Under the pieces are notes generated by a model. That model was not told where the DNA came from and did no database searches. It was given only the letters and a program-made list of their open reading frames with translations. A DNA stretch of 42,155 bases from a virus. Shown here piece after piece: positions 15,577 through 23,662 of this stretch. A program made the translations under genes and the position numbers. Numbering within the stretch: position 1 is the stretch's first letter; every line of letters starts with the position of its first letter. Where the stretch lies: the IMG/VR virus record IMGVR_UViG_3300017742_000025, positions 1 through 42,155 of that record. One strand, given 5' to 3'.

Positions 15577-15867
15577 ATGACAGAGCAAAAAAAGCAATAC
15601 GTTGAAATTGATGCATCTGCATGGTTAAATAAGGATGGCGTCGAAGTGAGTGTATTCATAGGCGACGATGCATCTGAGGCTTGTACTACTAATGTTCAAT
15701 CTTATGAGATGCTCGTTGAGCAATCTATCGGTTGTCATTGTACTCATGGGCGATTAACTAATAAATTTGGTTATGACAATATAGGTGAGGCTGAGGACAT
15801 TGTGATTGCACTTGAAGAAGCAGCAACACTCGCTCGTGAGCTTTTTGAAAGTTTAAAGGACGAATAA
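15577..15867 (+). CDS. hypothetical protein, 96 aa
   Basis: The start at 15577 (MTEQKKQYVEIDASAWL) follows the previous stop by one base; a longer in-frame start at 15508 inside the upstream gene is rejected. The protein is acidic and contains CHCTHGRLTNKF, two cysteines and two histidines close together that could bind metal. It ends in a helix (ALEEAATLARELFESL). No family recognised. Confidence 0.65.
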   Translation: MTEQKKQYVEIDASAWLNKDGVEVSVFIGDDASEACTTNVQSYEMLVEQSIGCHCTHGRLTNKFGYDNIGEAEDIVIALEEAATLARELFESLKDE

Positions 15868-15868
15868 T

Positions 15869-16540
15869 ATGTTTAAGCATGAAGCAGTATCCTTAGGATA
15901 TGATGACCTAGACACCGAAACAGGCAAGGGCGGAAGATTCTATCAAGCCCCGACAGGAAAGAAATATCCGTCGATTACTACAGTCCTGAGTATACTTTCG
16001 GAGGATCATATCCGTGCGTGGAGGGCTCGTGTGGGTGAAGAAGAAGCAAATAAAATATCCCACAGAGCCTCTACGCGGGGTACTGCCGTTCATGAGATTT
16101 TCGAGAAGTATGTGGATAACGATCCTGATTACAAGAAAGATGCAATGCCACACGTCTTGGAAACATTCAAACAAGCAAAACCAATGTTAGATGAGAGACT
16201 ATCTTTAGTCTATTCCCAAGAAGCTCCTTTATATTCGGACCATCTTGGTGTAGCCGGTAGGGTTGACTTAGTTGGAGTATGGGATGGTAAAATCTCTATT
16301 GTTGACTATAAAACTTCTGCTAAGCATAAGCCGAAGGAGTGGTGTCATAATTACTTCATGCAAGAAGCGGCATATGCTATTATGTGGGAAGAACGAACTG
16401 GCATGCCTATTACTCAATTGGTAACAGTGATAGCGGGTGATGAAGGAAATCAGGTGTTTATTGAACATCGTGATAATTGGACAAAAAAGTTATTGGAGAC
16501 TATTAATGAATATCGACGCAGAAAACTCTTTGGCCACTAG
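15869..16540 (+). CDS. PD-(D/E)XK exonuclease, Cas4/RecB-like
   Basis: 223 aa with the RecB-nuclease-family motif order: SITTVLSIL, GTAVHE (His75), GVAGRVDLVGVWDGKISIVDYKTS with Asp133 and the D-Y-K core (Asp146, Lys148), then QEAAYA (the QxxxY motif). Cas4 proteins carry an iron-sulfur cysteine cluster, which is not obvious here. Such genes are frequent in marine T4-like phages and are thought to process DNA ends in recombination or host DNA degradation. Confidence 0.85.
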   Translation: MFKHEAVSLGYDDLDTETGKGGRFYQAPTGKKYPSITTVLSILSEDHIRAWRARVGEEEANKISHRASTRGTAVHEIFEKYVDNDPDYKKDAMPHVLETFKQAKPMLDERLSLVYSQEAPLYSDHLGVAGRVDLVGVWDGKISIVDYKTSAKHKPKEWCHNYFMQEAAYAIMWEERTGMPITQLVTVIAGDEGNQVFIEHRDNWTKKLLETINEYRRRKLFGH

Positions 16541-16694
16541 GGCTCATGAAGAATTAGAGGTATGTTGTCAAACTCTTTGTGAAAAAGATATTGTGTCTGA
16601 ATACATTAAGCAGTTAGAAGATAAAGTTGAGAAATACGAAAGCTTACTAAAACAAAATGGTATCAATGATTACCTACAAGGATTAATTCTGTGA
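16506..16694 (+). CDS. small coiled-coil protein, 62 aa
   Basis: The start at 16506 (MNIDAENSLATRAHEELEVCC) is supported by GGAG at 16495-16498, seven bases upstream, and overlaps the exonuclease gene by 35 bases. The second half is a coiled coil (EYIKQLEDKVEKYESLLKQNG). The last base overlaps the next GTG start. Function unknown. Confidence 0.65.
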   Translation: MNIDAENSLATRAHEELEVCCQTLCEKDIVSEYIKQLEDKVEKYESLLKQNGINDYLQGLIL

Positions 16695-17158
16695 ATATTA
16701 TGAAAAAGGGTTACATCAAAATAATGTCATGTAACGATAGTGCTAAATGGTACAACGACTTAGTTGGTTCTGTTGTTCAATATGATGGCGTTGTCCCTGG
16801 GCTTCCAGGAACGATAGAGTATCGCTGTCGTCAAATAGATGGATATGTTAATTTTGTAGCTGGCGAAGATGCAATAGATGTTACTACATCGCAAAGTACT
16901 GAGGATGACAATGTACGCCATCTCAGCGTAGACCGATTTGACTTAGAAAAGCAAATCATGGCGTGTTGGAACGTAACTGATGATATTGAACTCATTACTA
17001 AACACTTTATTGATAGCCCACATTACGCAGACATGAGTGCCGAACTGTCAGATGCCATCATGAATAAATACTTCGCTATCCAGGAACTTTATGAAGTAAA
17101 GTTCGAAACATTATGGGATACTTTTGAGTCACTTATTGCGCAAAATAAATTGCATTAA
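16691..17158 (+). CDS. hypothetical protein, 155 aa (GTG start)
   Basis: GTG at 16691 is chosen because AAGGA lies eight bases upstream and GTG overlaps the previous TGA (GTGA). An ATG at 16700 is an alternative but is 17 bases from the ribosome site. The N-terminal half is beta-rich (GYIKIMSCNDSAKWYNDLVGSVVQYDG), the C-terminal half helical and acidic. No family recognised. The operon ends here, ahead of a new promoter. Confidence 0.7.
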   Translation: MNIMKKGYIKIMSCNDSAKWYNDLVGSVVQYDGVVPGLPGTIEYRCRQIDGYVNFVAGEDAIDVTTSQSTEDDNVRHLSVDRFDLEKQIMACWNVTDDIELITKHFIDSPHYADMSAELSDAIMNKYFAIQELYEVKFETLWDTFESLIAQNKLH

Positions 17159-17172
17159 TTTGCATTTTTTAG

Positions 17173-17201
17173 TGTACAAACCTATTTAAACATGGTATAA
17201 T
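17173..17201 (+). promoter_or_regulatory. early-type promoter upstream of HAD gene
   Basis: TGTACA at 17173-17178, 17 bp, TATAAT at 17196-17201, with CATGG before the -10 (extended TGG kept). An upstream TGCATTTTTTA A/T-tract is present. Confidence 0.75.
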
Positions 17202-17232
17202 ACCCATATAAAGTCAATTAACAAAGGAAAAA

Positions 17233-17814
17233 ATGATGAAAGAAAATATTATATTAGTCGATTGTGATGGTGTGTTGTGTGACTGGGAGTATTCATTTAC
17301 TCAGTGGATGCATCACCAAGGTTATAAGACTTATGATTCTTTCATGTACGATGTGGCCAAAAGGTTCAATCTAGAAAAACCTGCAGCAACCAAGCTGGTT
17401 AGGCAGTTTAATGAATCGGCCGCCATCGCATTCCTACCCCCTCTCAGAGATGCAGTCTATTATATGAAGAGACTCAATATGCTTCATGGATACAGGTTCC
17501 ACTGTATCACATCTCTGAGCGATGATAGGTATGCACAAAGGCTAAGGTATCAGAACCTAGACCTTCTTTTCGGTAGAGAGTTGTGGGATGAAGTTATCTG
17601 TTTACCTTGTGGTGCAGATAAAAACGAAGCGCTTGAACCATACAGAGACAGCGAATGTTTCTGGGTTGAAGATAAGCCTGAAAACGCTGAAGTTGGAAAG
17701 GCCATGGGATTAAACTCCATTCTTGTTGCTCATGACCACAACAACTACTATACTGGTACAGTTCCAAGATATTGGAAATGGAAAGAAATCTATAACCACA
17801 TTGTAGGTTTGTAA
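17233..17814 (+). CDS. HAD-superfamily phosphatase, 5'-nucleotidase-like
   Basis: Motif I is VDCDGVLCDWE with Asp10 and Asp12; motif II is probably ITSLSD; motif III/IV is WVEDKPENAE, a pattern of deoxyribonucleotidase-like HAD enzymes. Length 193 aa fits. It may dephosphorylate nucleotides in the phage-modified pool; substrate is not certain. The start may be 17236, which has better spacing from AAGGA. It ends in a TAATG overlap with the oxygenase gene. Confidence 0.8.
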   Translation: MMKENIILVDCDGVLCDWEYSFTQWMHHQGYKTYDSFMYDVAKRFNLEKPAATKLVRQFNESAAIAFLPPLRDAVYYMKRLNMLHGYRFHCITSLSDDRYAQRLRYQNLDLLFGRELWDEVICLPCGADKNEALEPYRDSECFWVEDKPENAEVGKAMGLNSILVAHDHNNYYTGTVPRYWKWKEIYNHIVGL

Positions 17815-18371
17815 TGTCAACACAGTTGTTCTTCGGTACGCCGATTTACTATACAAAAACAGATATCATTGAAGACTTACTCGAGTTAGAGAGTCATGCA
17901 GTGTATAGTACTGAGTACCATAAAGACAACGATATTCAATCTAGCACATTCTTATCTGATACTAATATCGCTGAATACCACCAGGTTGAACCAAAGATTG
18001 TAAAGATTGCAAAGGATTATGTTGCTACATTGAATACTGATATGGATACTTCGCGGATGAGAATTATGAACTCATGGTTTAATAATTATCCGGATGGTGG
18101 ATTTGTAGGTTGGCATAATCACGATTACGCTCATAATACAATATCTATGATATACTATATTGAGATAGAAGATGGACCGATTCATTTTAAATCGCCAAAT
18201 CCATTTTCTTCTGGATTTCCGTGTCATAACACAAGTGAAGTTACTAACTCGGAAGTTATAGTTGAACCGAAGCCTATGGACCTACTCATGTTTCCATCAT
18301 GGTTAACTCATAAAACTTCGGTAAAAAGCAAGGGTAAAAGAAAGATATTTTCTGCAAACTTGCAATTTTAA
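17814..18371 (+). CDS. 2-oxoglutarate/Fe(II) oxygenase
   Basis: Double-stranded beta-helix oxygenase of the type common in marine T4-like phages. Fe ligands are probably His101 or His103 in GWHNHDYAHNTISMIYYI and His166 in MFPSWLTHKTSV, with Arg176 in GKRKIFSANL binding 2-oxoglutarate. 185 aa. The N-terminus LFFGTPIYYTKT resembles the same family. The substrate in phages is not established. It is translationally coupled to the HAD gene. Confidence 0.85.
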   Translation: MSTQLFFGTPIYYTKTDIIEDLLELESHAVYSTEYHKDNDIQSSTFLSDTNIAEYHQVEPKIVKIAKDYVATLNTDMDTSRMRIMNSWFNNYPDGGFVGWHNHDYAHNTISMIYYIEIEDGPIHFKSPNPFSSGFPCHNTSEVTNSEVIVEPKPMDLLMFPSWLTHKTSVKSKGKRKIFSANLQF

Positions 18372-18373
18372 AA

Positions 18374-18450
<77 letters not shown>

Positions 18451-18472
18451 AAAATAGAAAAGAGGTAATACT

Positions 18473-18655
18473 ATGAAAGATAAAATATTAAACATTTACG
18501 ACGACTATATTAAGGAATTCCTATCAGCACCAGTCATGCCGGCAATCATCGGCGTATTGAACTTGGTATTTGCGGAATCACTTGCAGGAATTACTCTTGG
18601 TGTACTTTTAATATTAGTAGGCGTGAGTGAATATATTGAGCAAAAAGACAAGTAG
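18473..18655 (+). CDS. small hydrophobic membrane protein, 60 aa
   Basis: A short amphipathic start (MKDKILNIYDDYIKEFLSA) is followed by two closely spaced hydrophobic stretches (PVMPAIIGVLNLVFAES and LAGITLGVLLILVGVSEYI). GAGGTAAT lies upstream. Small size and two possible membrane segments make it one of several holin candidates, but it is not adjacent to the endolysin gene. Otherwise unknown. Confidence 0.7.
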   Translation: MKDKILNIYDDYIKEFLSAPVMPAIIGVLNLVFAESLAGITLGVLLILVGVSEYIEQKDK

Positions 18656-18657
18656 TA

Positions 18658-19392
18658 ATGTCAATACATGTAGGAATATTAACGTCTAGTAATATCGTAA
18701 GGCTAAAGAAATGCATACAATCGTGTGTTTCTGAGTTTGGTCCTGAAGCAGGAGTAAAGCTTACGGTTTTTATTAACACACTCAATAAACCGTTTCAAGA
18801 GAGTGCGGTATCGTTGTGTCAAGATGAACAACTAGATTATGTCATAACCGAAAGTAATGGTACTCCGGCTCGTGGCAAGAATACAATGGTAAAATGGTTC
18901 TCAGAAAATACTGATGATGACTATTATATCTTTGTTGATGGCGACGATATAATAGGAAAAGGATTTTATGAGAGAGTGTCTGTACATTTTTATGGCGGTG
19001 GATGTGATATCGTTACTACAGAAATACCTGAAATCATTTCTACTCATGCAATAGTGAGAGTGATTCCAATGGCTTCTAAAGTATATTGGCACTATCAAAA
19101 CCTATTACGCAAACAGAAAGAATACGAAGTAGAAGCACTCACAAGAGTTATTGCAGTCAGAAGGTCTTCGCTTAATATTATAGATTACAATGAAGACCTT
19201 CACACATTAGAAGATGCACAATTTGCATTTGTACTTAAAAACAGCAACTGGGGCTTGAACATACGTTCAATTATTCAAGAGAATGAATTATATGTGTATA
19301 CACCATCTGAGCATGGAAACTTTGTCAAGTCCGCAATGAACATGGAGGACCCAGATATGTTCTTTAAAAAGTTTTGGGAGGTACTACAATGA
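18658..19392 (+). CDS. glycosyltransferase family 2 (GT-A fold)
   Basis: 244 aa. The N-terminus MSIHVGILTSSNIVRLKKCIQS opens like a GT-A Rossmann strand; NGTPARGKNTMVKWF and YYIFVDGDDIIG (DxD at Asp94-Asp96-Asp97) are GT2 signatures. It probably transfers a sugar from a nucleotide-sugar donor, for example to DNA bases, virion protein or host surface glycan; the acceptor is unknown. It overlaps the start of the next gene by 4 bases. Confidence 0.85.
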   Translation: MSIHVGILTSSNIVRLKKCIQSCVSEFGPEAGVKLTVFINTLNKPFQESAVSLCQDEQLDYVITESNGTPARGKNTMVKWFSENTDDDYYIFVDGDDIIGKGFYERVSVHFYGGGCDIVTTEIPEIISTHAIVRVIPMASKVYWHYQNLLRKQKEYEVEALTRVIAVRRSSLNIIDYNEDLHTLEDAQFAFVLKNSNWGLNIRSIIQENELYVYTPSEHGNFVKSAMNMEDPDMFFKKFWEVLQ

Positions 19393-19586
19393 GGTGGAAT
19401 TTCCCAATCATACGAAAGGCTATCAAGATGTATAAGGAGCTTGGCTTCTTTAAATTTCTTGCATGGTTTATCGTAATCTGGCTAGGGTTTAAACTCTTAG
19501 TCGTTAACCTAATCGCAGTGTTGTTCTTTGATGGAGCATCATTTCCGATTATTAATTATTTTATTGACCTATTAACAAACAAGTGA
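19389..19586 (+). CDS. small membrane protein, 65 aa
   Basis: The start at 19389 is chosen because GGGAGG at 19376-19381 lies seven bases upstream. The central membrane segment is FLAWFIVIWLGFKLLVVNLIAVLFF; basic N-terminal residues (RWNFPIIRKAIKMYK) suggest N-in orientation. It directly follows the glycosyltransferase and may anchor or assist it. Holin function is not excluded. Confidence 0.65.
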   Translation: MRWNFPIIRKAIKMYKELGFFKFLAWFIVIWLGFKLLVVNLIAVLFFDGASFPIINYFIDLLTNK

Positions 19587-19594
19587 GAAACATT

Positions 19595-19852
19595 ATGAGT
19601 ACTATTATTATCCCAAGCAATCCTAACGACCGTCAAGCTATCAAAGCCGCAATGAAAGAACTTAGCGGTTCGTACGCACGATCCGAAGGCGAACGTGAAT
19701 TCGTACGAGAAGCTTTAAAAGACCTCGAAGATAAGGTTGGCATTAAGGCGAAGTATCTTCGTAAGATGTCTAAAATCTATCACAAGCAAAACATTCTTGA
19801 ATTAACTGCCGAGATGGAAGACCTCGAGGGGTTATATGAGGCAATTAAATAG
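19595..19852 (+). CDS. dsbA: DsbA-like double-stranded DNA-binding protein
   Basis: 85-aa basic/acidic helical protein. The C-terminal half KYLRKMSKIYHKQNILELTAEMEDLEGLYEAI aligns by eye with T4 DsbA (MFNRLLALYHKDNRDVFEAETEEVVELYD). T4 DsbA binds dsDNA near late promoters and is thought to assist late transcription. The start at 19595 is used; GTG at 19583 is another option. A TATAAATA follows its stop immediately. Confidence 0.6.
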   Translation: MSTIIIPSNPNDRQAIKAAMKELSGSYARSEGEREFVREALKDLEDKVGIKAKYLRKMSKIYHKQNILELTAEMEDLEGLYEAIK

Positions 19853-19860
19853 TATAAATA
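19853..19860 (+). promoter_or_regulatory. T4-type late promoter
   Basis: Perfect TATAAATA directly after the dsbA-like stop and 28 bp before the next ATG. It is well placed to express 19888 and the endolysin late. Confidence 0.75.
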
Positions 19861-19887
19861 AACCATAGAATAGAAAAAGAGGTAGTC

Positions 19888-20154
19888 ATGACAATTAATA
19901 TAGACAAGTTTGACTTCGGTTTTACCGCAGTTGACGAACACGAGTTAGAGGTTGTACAACAGGCAGATGCGAAAGCATCGGCAAGTACTGAAAGCGTGGA
20001 ACAGTTAGAACAAAAACTGAATAATCTATATAATGCAATACTACCTCTTCTTACTAATCTTAAAAAGAATCCGGAAAAAGAATATATTCTTTGGCCAAAC
20101 CGCACTGCAAAAATCGAGGAATTCGAGAATTACATCAGTGCGATTATTAAATAA
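19888..20154 (+). CDS. conserved T4-like phage protein, 88 aa
   Basis: Ends with NLYNAILPLLTNLKKNPEKEYILWPNRTAKIEEFENYI, a block I recall in small proteins of marine T4-like phages with no assigned function. The N-terminus has FDFGFTAVDEHELEVV. A heptad stretch (VEQLEQKLNNLYNAI) suggests a coiled coil. AGAGGTAG lies upstream. Expressed from the late promoter at 19853. Confidence 0.75.
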   Translation: MTINIDKFDFGFTAVDEHELEVVQQADAKASASTESVEQLEQKLNNLYNAILPLLTNLKKNPEKEYILWPNRTAKIEEFENYISAIIK

Positions 20155-20177
20155 TTCACGAACAAGAAGGAGAAGAA

Positions 20178-20666
20178 ATGTTTGGAAAGAAAAATAACGA
20201 GCAACTGAGTAAAAATTTTACTCTTAAAGAGTACACTGCATCTCAGACTGCAAGTCGTTTAGGTATAGATAACACTCCAAACGGCGATCATCTTGAATAC
20301 GCAAGAGAACTGTTCAAGAACGTAATTCAACCTGTGCGTGAGCAATTTGGTATTACACGTATTACGTCTGGATATCGTTGTAAAGAGCTTAATGAAGCAA
20401 TTGGTGGTTCACAAACGTCACAACATAGTAAAGGTCAAGCGGTTGATTTTGAATGTGACAAAGCAGACAACCTTGTAATTGCGCAATGGATTAGAGATAA
20501 TCTAAAATTCGATCAGTTAATTTCAGAATTCTATGAGACTGGAGACCCATCATCCGGATGGATTCATGTTTCATGGGTTAATGAAAAAGCAAATCGAGGT
20601 CAATGTTTGACCGCGCAAAGAGTTAACGGGAAAGTAGCATATTCTGTCGGATTGCCTACTGAATAA
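20178..20666 (+). CDS. endolysin, peptidase M15 (D,D-carboxypeptidase type)
   Basis: 162-aa zinc peptidase of the M15A group that cuts peptidoglycan stem peptides. Zinc ligands: His83 and Asp90 in SQHSKGQAVDF and His130 in GWIHVSW. ITSGYRCKELNEAIGGS is the typical preceding block. There is no signal peptide, so release needs a holin. AGAAGGAGAAG lies upstream of the ATG. Late promoter at 19853 and a strong terminator at 20722 bound the operon. Confidence 0.93.
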   Translation: MFGKKNNEQLSKNFTLKEYTASQTASRLGIDNTPNGDHLEYARELFKNVIQPVREQFGITRITSGYRCKELNEAIGGSQTSQHSKGQAVDFECDKADNLVIAQWIRDNLKFDQLISEFYETGDPSSGWIHVSWVNEKANRGQCLTAQRVNGKVAYSVGLPTE

Positions 20667-20721
20667 CCCGTTCAAAAAACGACGCAGGGTAGATAACTAT
20701 AACAATTAAAGCGTGTTTTGG

Positions 20722-20748
20722 AGGAGTCTTGAGGGGCTCCTTTTTTTT
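20722..20748 (+). terminator. Rho-independent terminator after endolysin
   Basis: AGGAGTC (20722-20728), loop TTGAGG, GGCTCCT (20735-20741), then a run of T to 20748. The stem is 7 bp with one G-T wobble. It separates the endolysin operon from the exported-protein operon. Confidence 0.85.
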
Positions 20749-20772
20749 GCTTAAAACCAGGGTTTTAAAACA

Positions 20773-20780
20773 TATAAATA
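20773..20780 (+). promoter_or_regulatory. T4-type late promoter of exported-protein operon
   Basis: Perfect TATAAATA, 41 bp before the first start codon of the exported-protein operon. Just upstream lies the inverted repeat TTAAAACC-AG-GGTTTTAA (about 20751-20768), which could be a small hairpin or operator. Confidence 0.8.
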
Positions 20781-20821
20781 AAAGTGATATACTTTATAAG
20801 ATGAATATAGGATTAAACGAA

Positions 20822-21439
20822 ATGAAACGATTAACTACTCTGATTTTTGGAATGATACTGTGCCTGATGGTACCAGTTCCGGCAAGCGCACAAGACGATG
20901 GGTCTGACCCAAATGTTCCACCGCCGGTTGACCCGAATTTAATTACGACGGATTCTACGACGACTAGTACTATTACTACTACAGGAAAGACGACTACAAC
21001 ATTAAAGTCTCCTCCTGCATCTGCAATATCGCCAACGATTAATACATCAAATTCAGATTTATGTACATTCGGAGTGGCTGGCGCAGTACAAACTCAAATC
21101 TTGGGTGTATCAATGGGTACACAAATTACTGATTTTAACTGTGAAAAGTTAAAGAATGCAAAGACACTATATGATATGGGAATGAAAGTTGCGGCGGTAT
21201 CGGTAATGTGTCAAGACGAAAGAATATTTGATGCGATGTGGAATGCGGGAACACCATGTCCATTTGAAGGATTAATTGGGGCGGAAGCAAAGGCTGCATG
21301 GGAAGTGCATTTTGCTTCAAACCCTGAAGACGAAAAAAAAACAGTAGAACAGGAAGATGAAGGCTATACTAAAAATGAACAAACGTTATTCGCTGGGGGT
21401 GCTATTGGCTCTCTCTTGCTCCTCTTACTCTTACTCTGA
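20822..21439 (+). CDS. exported Thr-rich protein with C-terminal membrane anchor, 205 aa
   Basis: The start at 20822 has AGGA upstream with normal spacing; earlier in-frame ATGs are less well placed. Signal peptide MKRLTTLIFGMILCLMVPVPASA is followed by a Pro/Thr-rich stretch (DSTTTSTITTTGKTTTTL) and a domain with five Cys (LCTFG, NCEKL, VMCQDE, TPCPFEG). The last 14 residues are hydrophobic (FAGGAIGSLLLLLLLL). It therefore probably spans the envelope and is anchored at its end. Cysteines suggest disulfides in the periplasm. No homology recognised. It overlaps the next gene by 65 bases. Confidence 0.75.
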   Translation: MKRLTTLIFGMILCLMVPVPASAQDDGSDPNVPPPVDPNLITTDSTTTSTITTTGKTTTTLKSPPASAISPTINTSNSDLCTFGVAGAVQTQILGVSMGTQITDFNCEKLKNAKTLYDMGMKVAAVSVMCQDERIFDAMWNAGTPCPFEGLIGAEAKAAWEVHFASNPEDEKKTVEQEDEGYTKNEQTLFAGGAIGSLLLLLLLL

Positions 21440-22280
21440 TACCATATACGGTACGACCGGTAATGCCGCGACTACAGGTACCAGCGCAGGGTATAACTGG
21501 GTAATGCAAAATATACTGCCTCAACAGGCAGGGCTAGCGGTTACGAGTGTGACATATCGATATACTGCGGTCAAAGACCCTGAGTCTGATATGATAGTGT
21601 ATGTGCAAAATGAAGATGCAATGAATCCGGGTGAATACATTTTTAGGGAAGTAGATGATTGGTCTGGATTAGAAGGTAAGTCTATCTTCAAAACCATACC
21701 ACAGAATAATGTGTTAATCGGAAGATGGGGAAATGGTTCTATTGAGGTAGAAGGCGAGGGAAGCGTAGAGGATGCTAATGTGTTTTACAGTTACAAGTAT
21801 GATCCTTGCTTTGACCCGCAATCAAGTCCAGAATGTCCTGGGTATGTGCCGGTTTTACCGGATATTCCACAGGTTGATTTAAGCGAATACTATGACCAAG
21901 AGCAACAATTCATAGATGAAGATATGAAGAGTAAAGAAGCGGAAATAGAAGAACAAGAACAGAAAGAGCTTGATCGGAAAAGAAGTATAAAAAAAGAACG
22001 GTTGAAAGAAAGACTGCAATTTGCAATGAGCGCTGGTGCTAATGCACTAGAAATAAGTGGTGACGCTCAATTAAAACATCAACAGTTAGTGGCTTATAGT
22101 ACTAACATGATTAATAATTATGCAGCGGTGACTATACAAGGTGGACTTTACAAAGATACCGTTGTATTAAAAGACGGAAAAATACCCGTCAATATCAAGG
22201 CAAGACGAGTTTCGTTTGCCCAACAATTACTTCATGACGAAATGGTACAATCACAATATAAAGAAAAAGGAGAACGTTAA
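21375..22280 (+). CDS. exported protein with beta domain and charged helix, 301 aa
   Basis: Signal peptide MNKRYSLGVLLALSCSSYSYS is followed by a beta-rich domain (DMIVYVQNEDAMNPGEYIFREVDDWSGLEG ... GSIEVEGEGSVEDANVFYSYKYDPCF), a Cys-containing link (PCFDPQSSPECPGYVP), then a long charged helix (EAEIEEQEQKELDRKRSIKKERLKERL) and a C-terminal domain. An in-frame ATG at 21357 is an alternative start. I recall similar architecture in marine myoviruses but no function. The 5' end overlaps the upstream gene by 65 bases. Confidence 0.75.
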   Translation: MNKRYSLGVLLALSCSSYSYSDTIYGTTGNAATTGTSAGYNWVMQNILPQQAGLAVTSVTYRYTAVKDPESDMIVYVQNEDAMNPGEYIFREVDDWSGLEGKSIFKTIPQNNVLIGRWGNGSIEVEGEGSVEDANVFYSYKYDPCFDPQSSPECPGYVPVLPDIPQVDLSEYYDQEQQFIDEDMKSKEAEIEEQEQKELDRKRSIKKERLKERLQFAMSAGANALEISGDAQLKHQQLVAYSTNMINNYAAVTIQGGLYKDTVVLKDGKIPVNIKARRVSFAQQLLHDEMVQSQYKEKGER

Positions 22281-22819
22281 TGTTCAAAAGATATATAGAA
22301 AACACAAGTCGCTCAACCTTAGCATTAACACTGCTTTTGGCGAGTGCAAGCGCTACGTCTCTGCAAGCGCAAAATTATGTAGGCGCACCTATTACAGGTA
22401 ATGTAGAATCCAAGTGTGTAATCACTACTGATACTCCTGGAGTCTATGGTAACCCGTTATCGGATACGCTTAGCACACTTCCGGCTGATGGTGGAGTAAA
22501 TCCTATTATCAGATACGATATTATTGAAGCCAGTGCATATAAGGCAAAAATTTCATACCCACTGGAATTTAGTACTTCGCCTTCGTTAAACGACATAGTT
22601 AACTGGGATGGTGATGTGGAAATTGAAGAAGTTTCTAATGCCGCCATGTCCGAGTGGGAATCTACTAAAGTTCAGTATGAAAACGTTACTGAGTTTGACC
22701 TAGAACTTGCAGGTAGTATTTGGTTTAAGACTGAATCACAGGCTGAATACGGATATGGTAAATCATTTCCTGGTGGTACATATAGAGCTGCGGTAACTGC
22801 AGAATGTATCGCGCAGTAA
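22280..22819 (+). CDS. exported beta-rich protein, 179 aa
   Basis: Signal peptide MFKRYIENTSRSTLALTLLLASASATSLQAQ. The mature part opens with GNVESKCVITTDTPGVYGNPL and closes GGTYRAAVTAECIAQ; one Cys at each end and a beta-sandwich-like pattern recall pilin or spore-coat-U type subunits (inference from pattern only). It starts in the stop overlap of the previous gene and overlaps the next by 16 bases. Confidence 0.75.
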   Translation: MFKRYIENTSRSTLALTLLLASASATSLQAQNYVGAPITGNVESKCVITTDTPGVYGNPLSDTLSTLPADGGVNPIIRYDIIEASAYKAKISYPLEFSTSPSLNDIVNWDGDVEIEEVSNAAMSEWESTKVQYENVTEFDLELAGSIWFKTESQAEYGYGKSFPGGTYRAAVTAECIAQ

Positions 22820-23193
22820 TATTTTTTAGTATTATACTTTTGGGTACACTGGTGTGCGGTCGCGTACACGCGCACCAGTGGACTCCGACGTATCCGACTG
22901 TAGAACAGTCATACGTTCCTGGGGTATTAAGAATAAGAATGGAGATATTGAATACGAGACCGAATATTAAACATTATCAAATCTCGGTATTCGATGAGGA
23001 ATGGAAGCCTATCAGTTTTGCGGTATCTGATAGGATTATGCGAGTGCAACACTTGCAAAGAAAAACCGTAGATATACACATTCGAGATGAAGATCGTGAC
23101 GTAGTTAAGTATGTATGTAGTAAGTCTAAAATTATAACGAATGATGAAAGGGTTACATTTGTAACATCAAGGATTTGTTCAAAGGTGAAGTGA
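22804..23193 (+). CDS. exported Ig-like, possibly chaperone-like protein, 129 aa
   Basis: Signal peptide MYRAVIFFSIILLGTLVCGRVHA is followed by a compact beta domain (GVLRIRMEILNTRPNIKHYQISVFDEEWKPISFAVSDRIMRV, then RKTVDIHIRDEDRDVVKYVCSK). The strand order reminds one of the N-terminal half of periplasmic pilus chaperones, which cap pilin-like subunits; the PapD Arg/Lys pair cannot be verified. Paired with the pilin-like neighbour it could form a subunit-chaperone set. Speculative. Confidence 0.7.
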   Translation: MYRAVIFFSIILLGTLVCGRVHAHQWTPTYPTVEQSYVPGVLRIRMEILNTRPNIKHYQISVFDEEWKPISFAVSDRIMRVQHLQRKTVDIHIRDEDRDVVKYVCSKSKIITNDERVTFVTSRICSKVK

Positions 23194-23199
23194 TAAAAA

Positions 23200-23658
23200 A
23201 TGAAAAGTCCCAACAGAGCTATATTAGTTAGTCTTTTAGTAGTGGGTTGTTCTCAGTTGGCACAGGCGGATAGCAGTTCTTTAAACATTGCTTTGCCGTC
23301 ATCGCCCGGGAATTATGCCTCAGATCAGATTAGGGCAGGATCCCTAGACTGTCGTAATGCCATTGGTTCATCTACGAATGTAGAATTTGGAGTTATGGGA
23401 GTCATTGGACAGGATGACAGTTACGATGGAATGTTTGAGCCTACAAGAGTTCCTGTAGATAGTATGACGAAGGATATTGGCGTATATGCCAAGATAACGA
23501 TTCCTATTGGTGGACCAAAAGAACGTATCAACTGTAACTCGTTGTTTAAGCTTGAGATGGAAGTTCGAAGGCTTGAGGTAATGAAGTTAAAACAAGAAAT
23601 AGCAAATCTCAGAGCTTTAAAGTTCGAGACTGATAAACCTGAAGAAATTAAGGAGTAG
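23200..23658 (+). CDS. exported protein or lipoprotein, 152 aa
   Basis: N-terminus MKSPNRAILVSLLVVGCSQLAQA fits either a lipobox (LVVGC, Cys17) or signal peptidase I cleavage after AQA. The mature part has DCRNAIGSSTNVEFGVMGVIG and DIGVYAKITIPIGGPKERINC, then a C-terminal coiled coil (LFKLEMEVRRLEVMKLKQEIANLRAL). The two-Cys beta module followed by a coiled coil is a pattern I recall from other phage proteins. Function unknown. Confidence 0.75.
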   Translation: MKSPNRAILVSLLVVGCSQLAQADSSSLNIALPSSPGNYASDQIRAGSLDCRNAIGSSTNVEFGVMGVIGQDDSYDGMFEPTRVPVDSMTKDIGVYAKITIPIGGPKERINCNSLFKLEMEVRRLEVMKLKQEIANLRALKFETDKPEEIKE

Positions 23659-23662
23659 AACA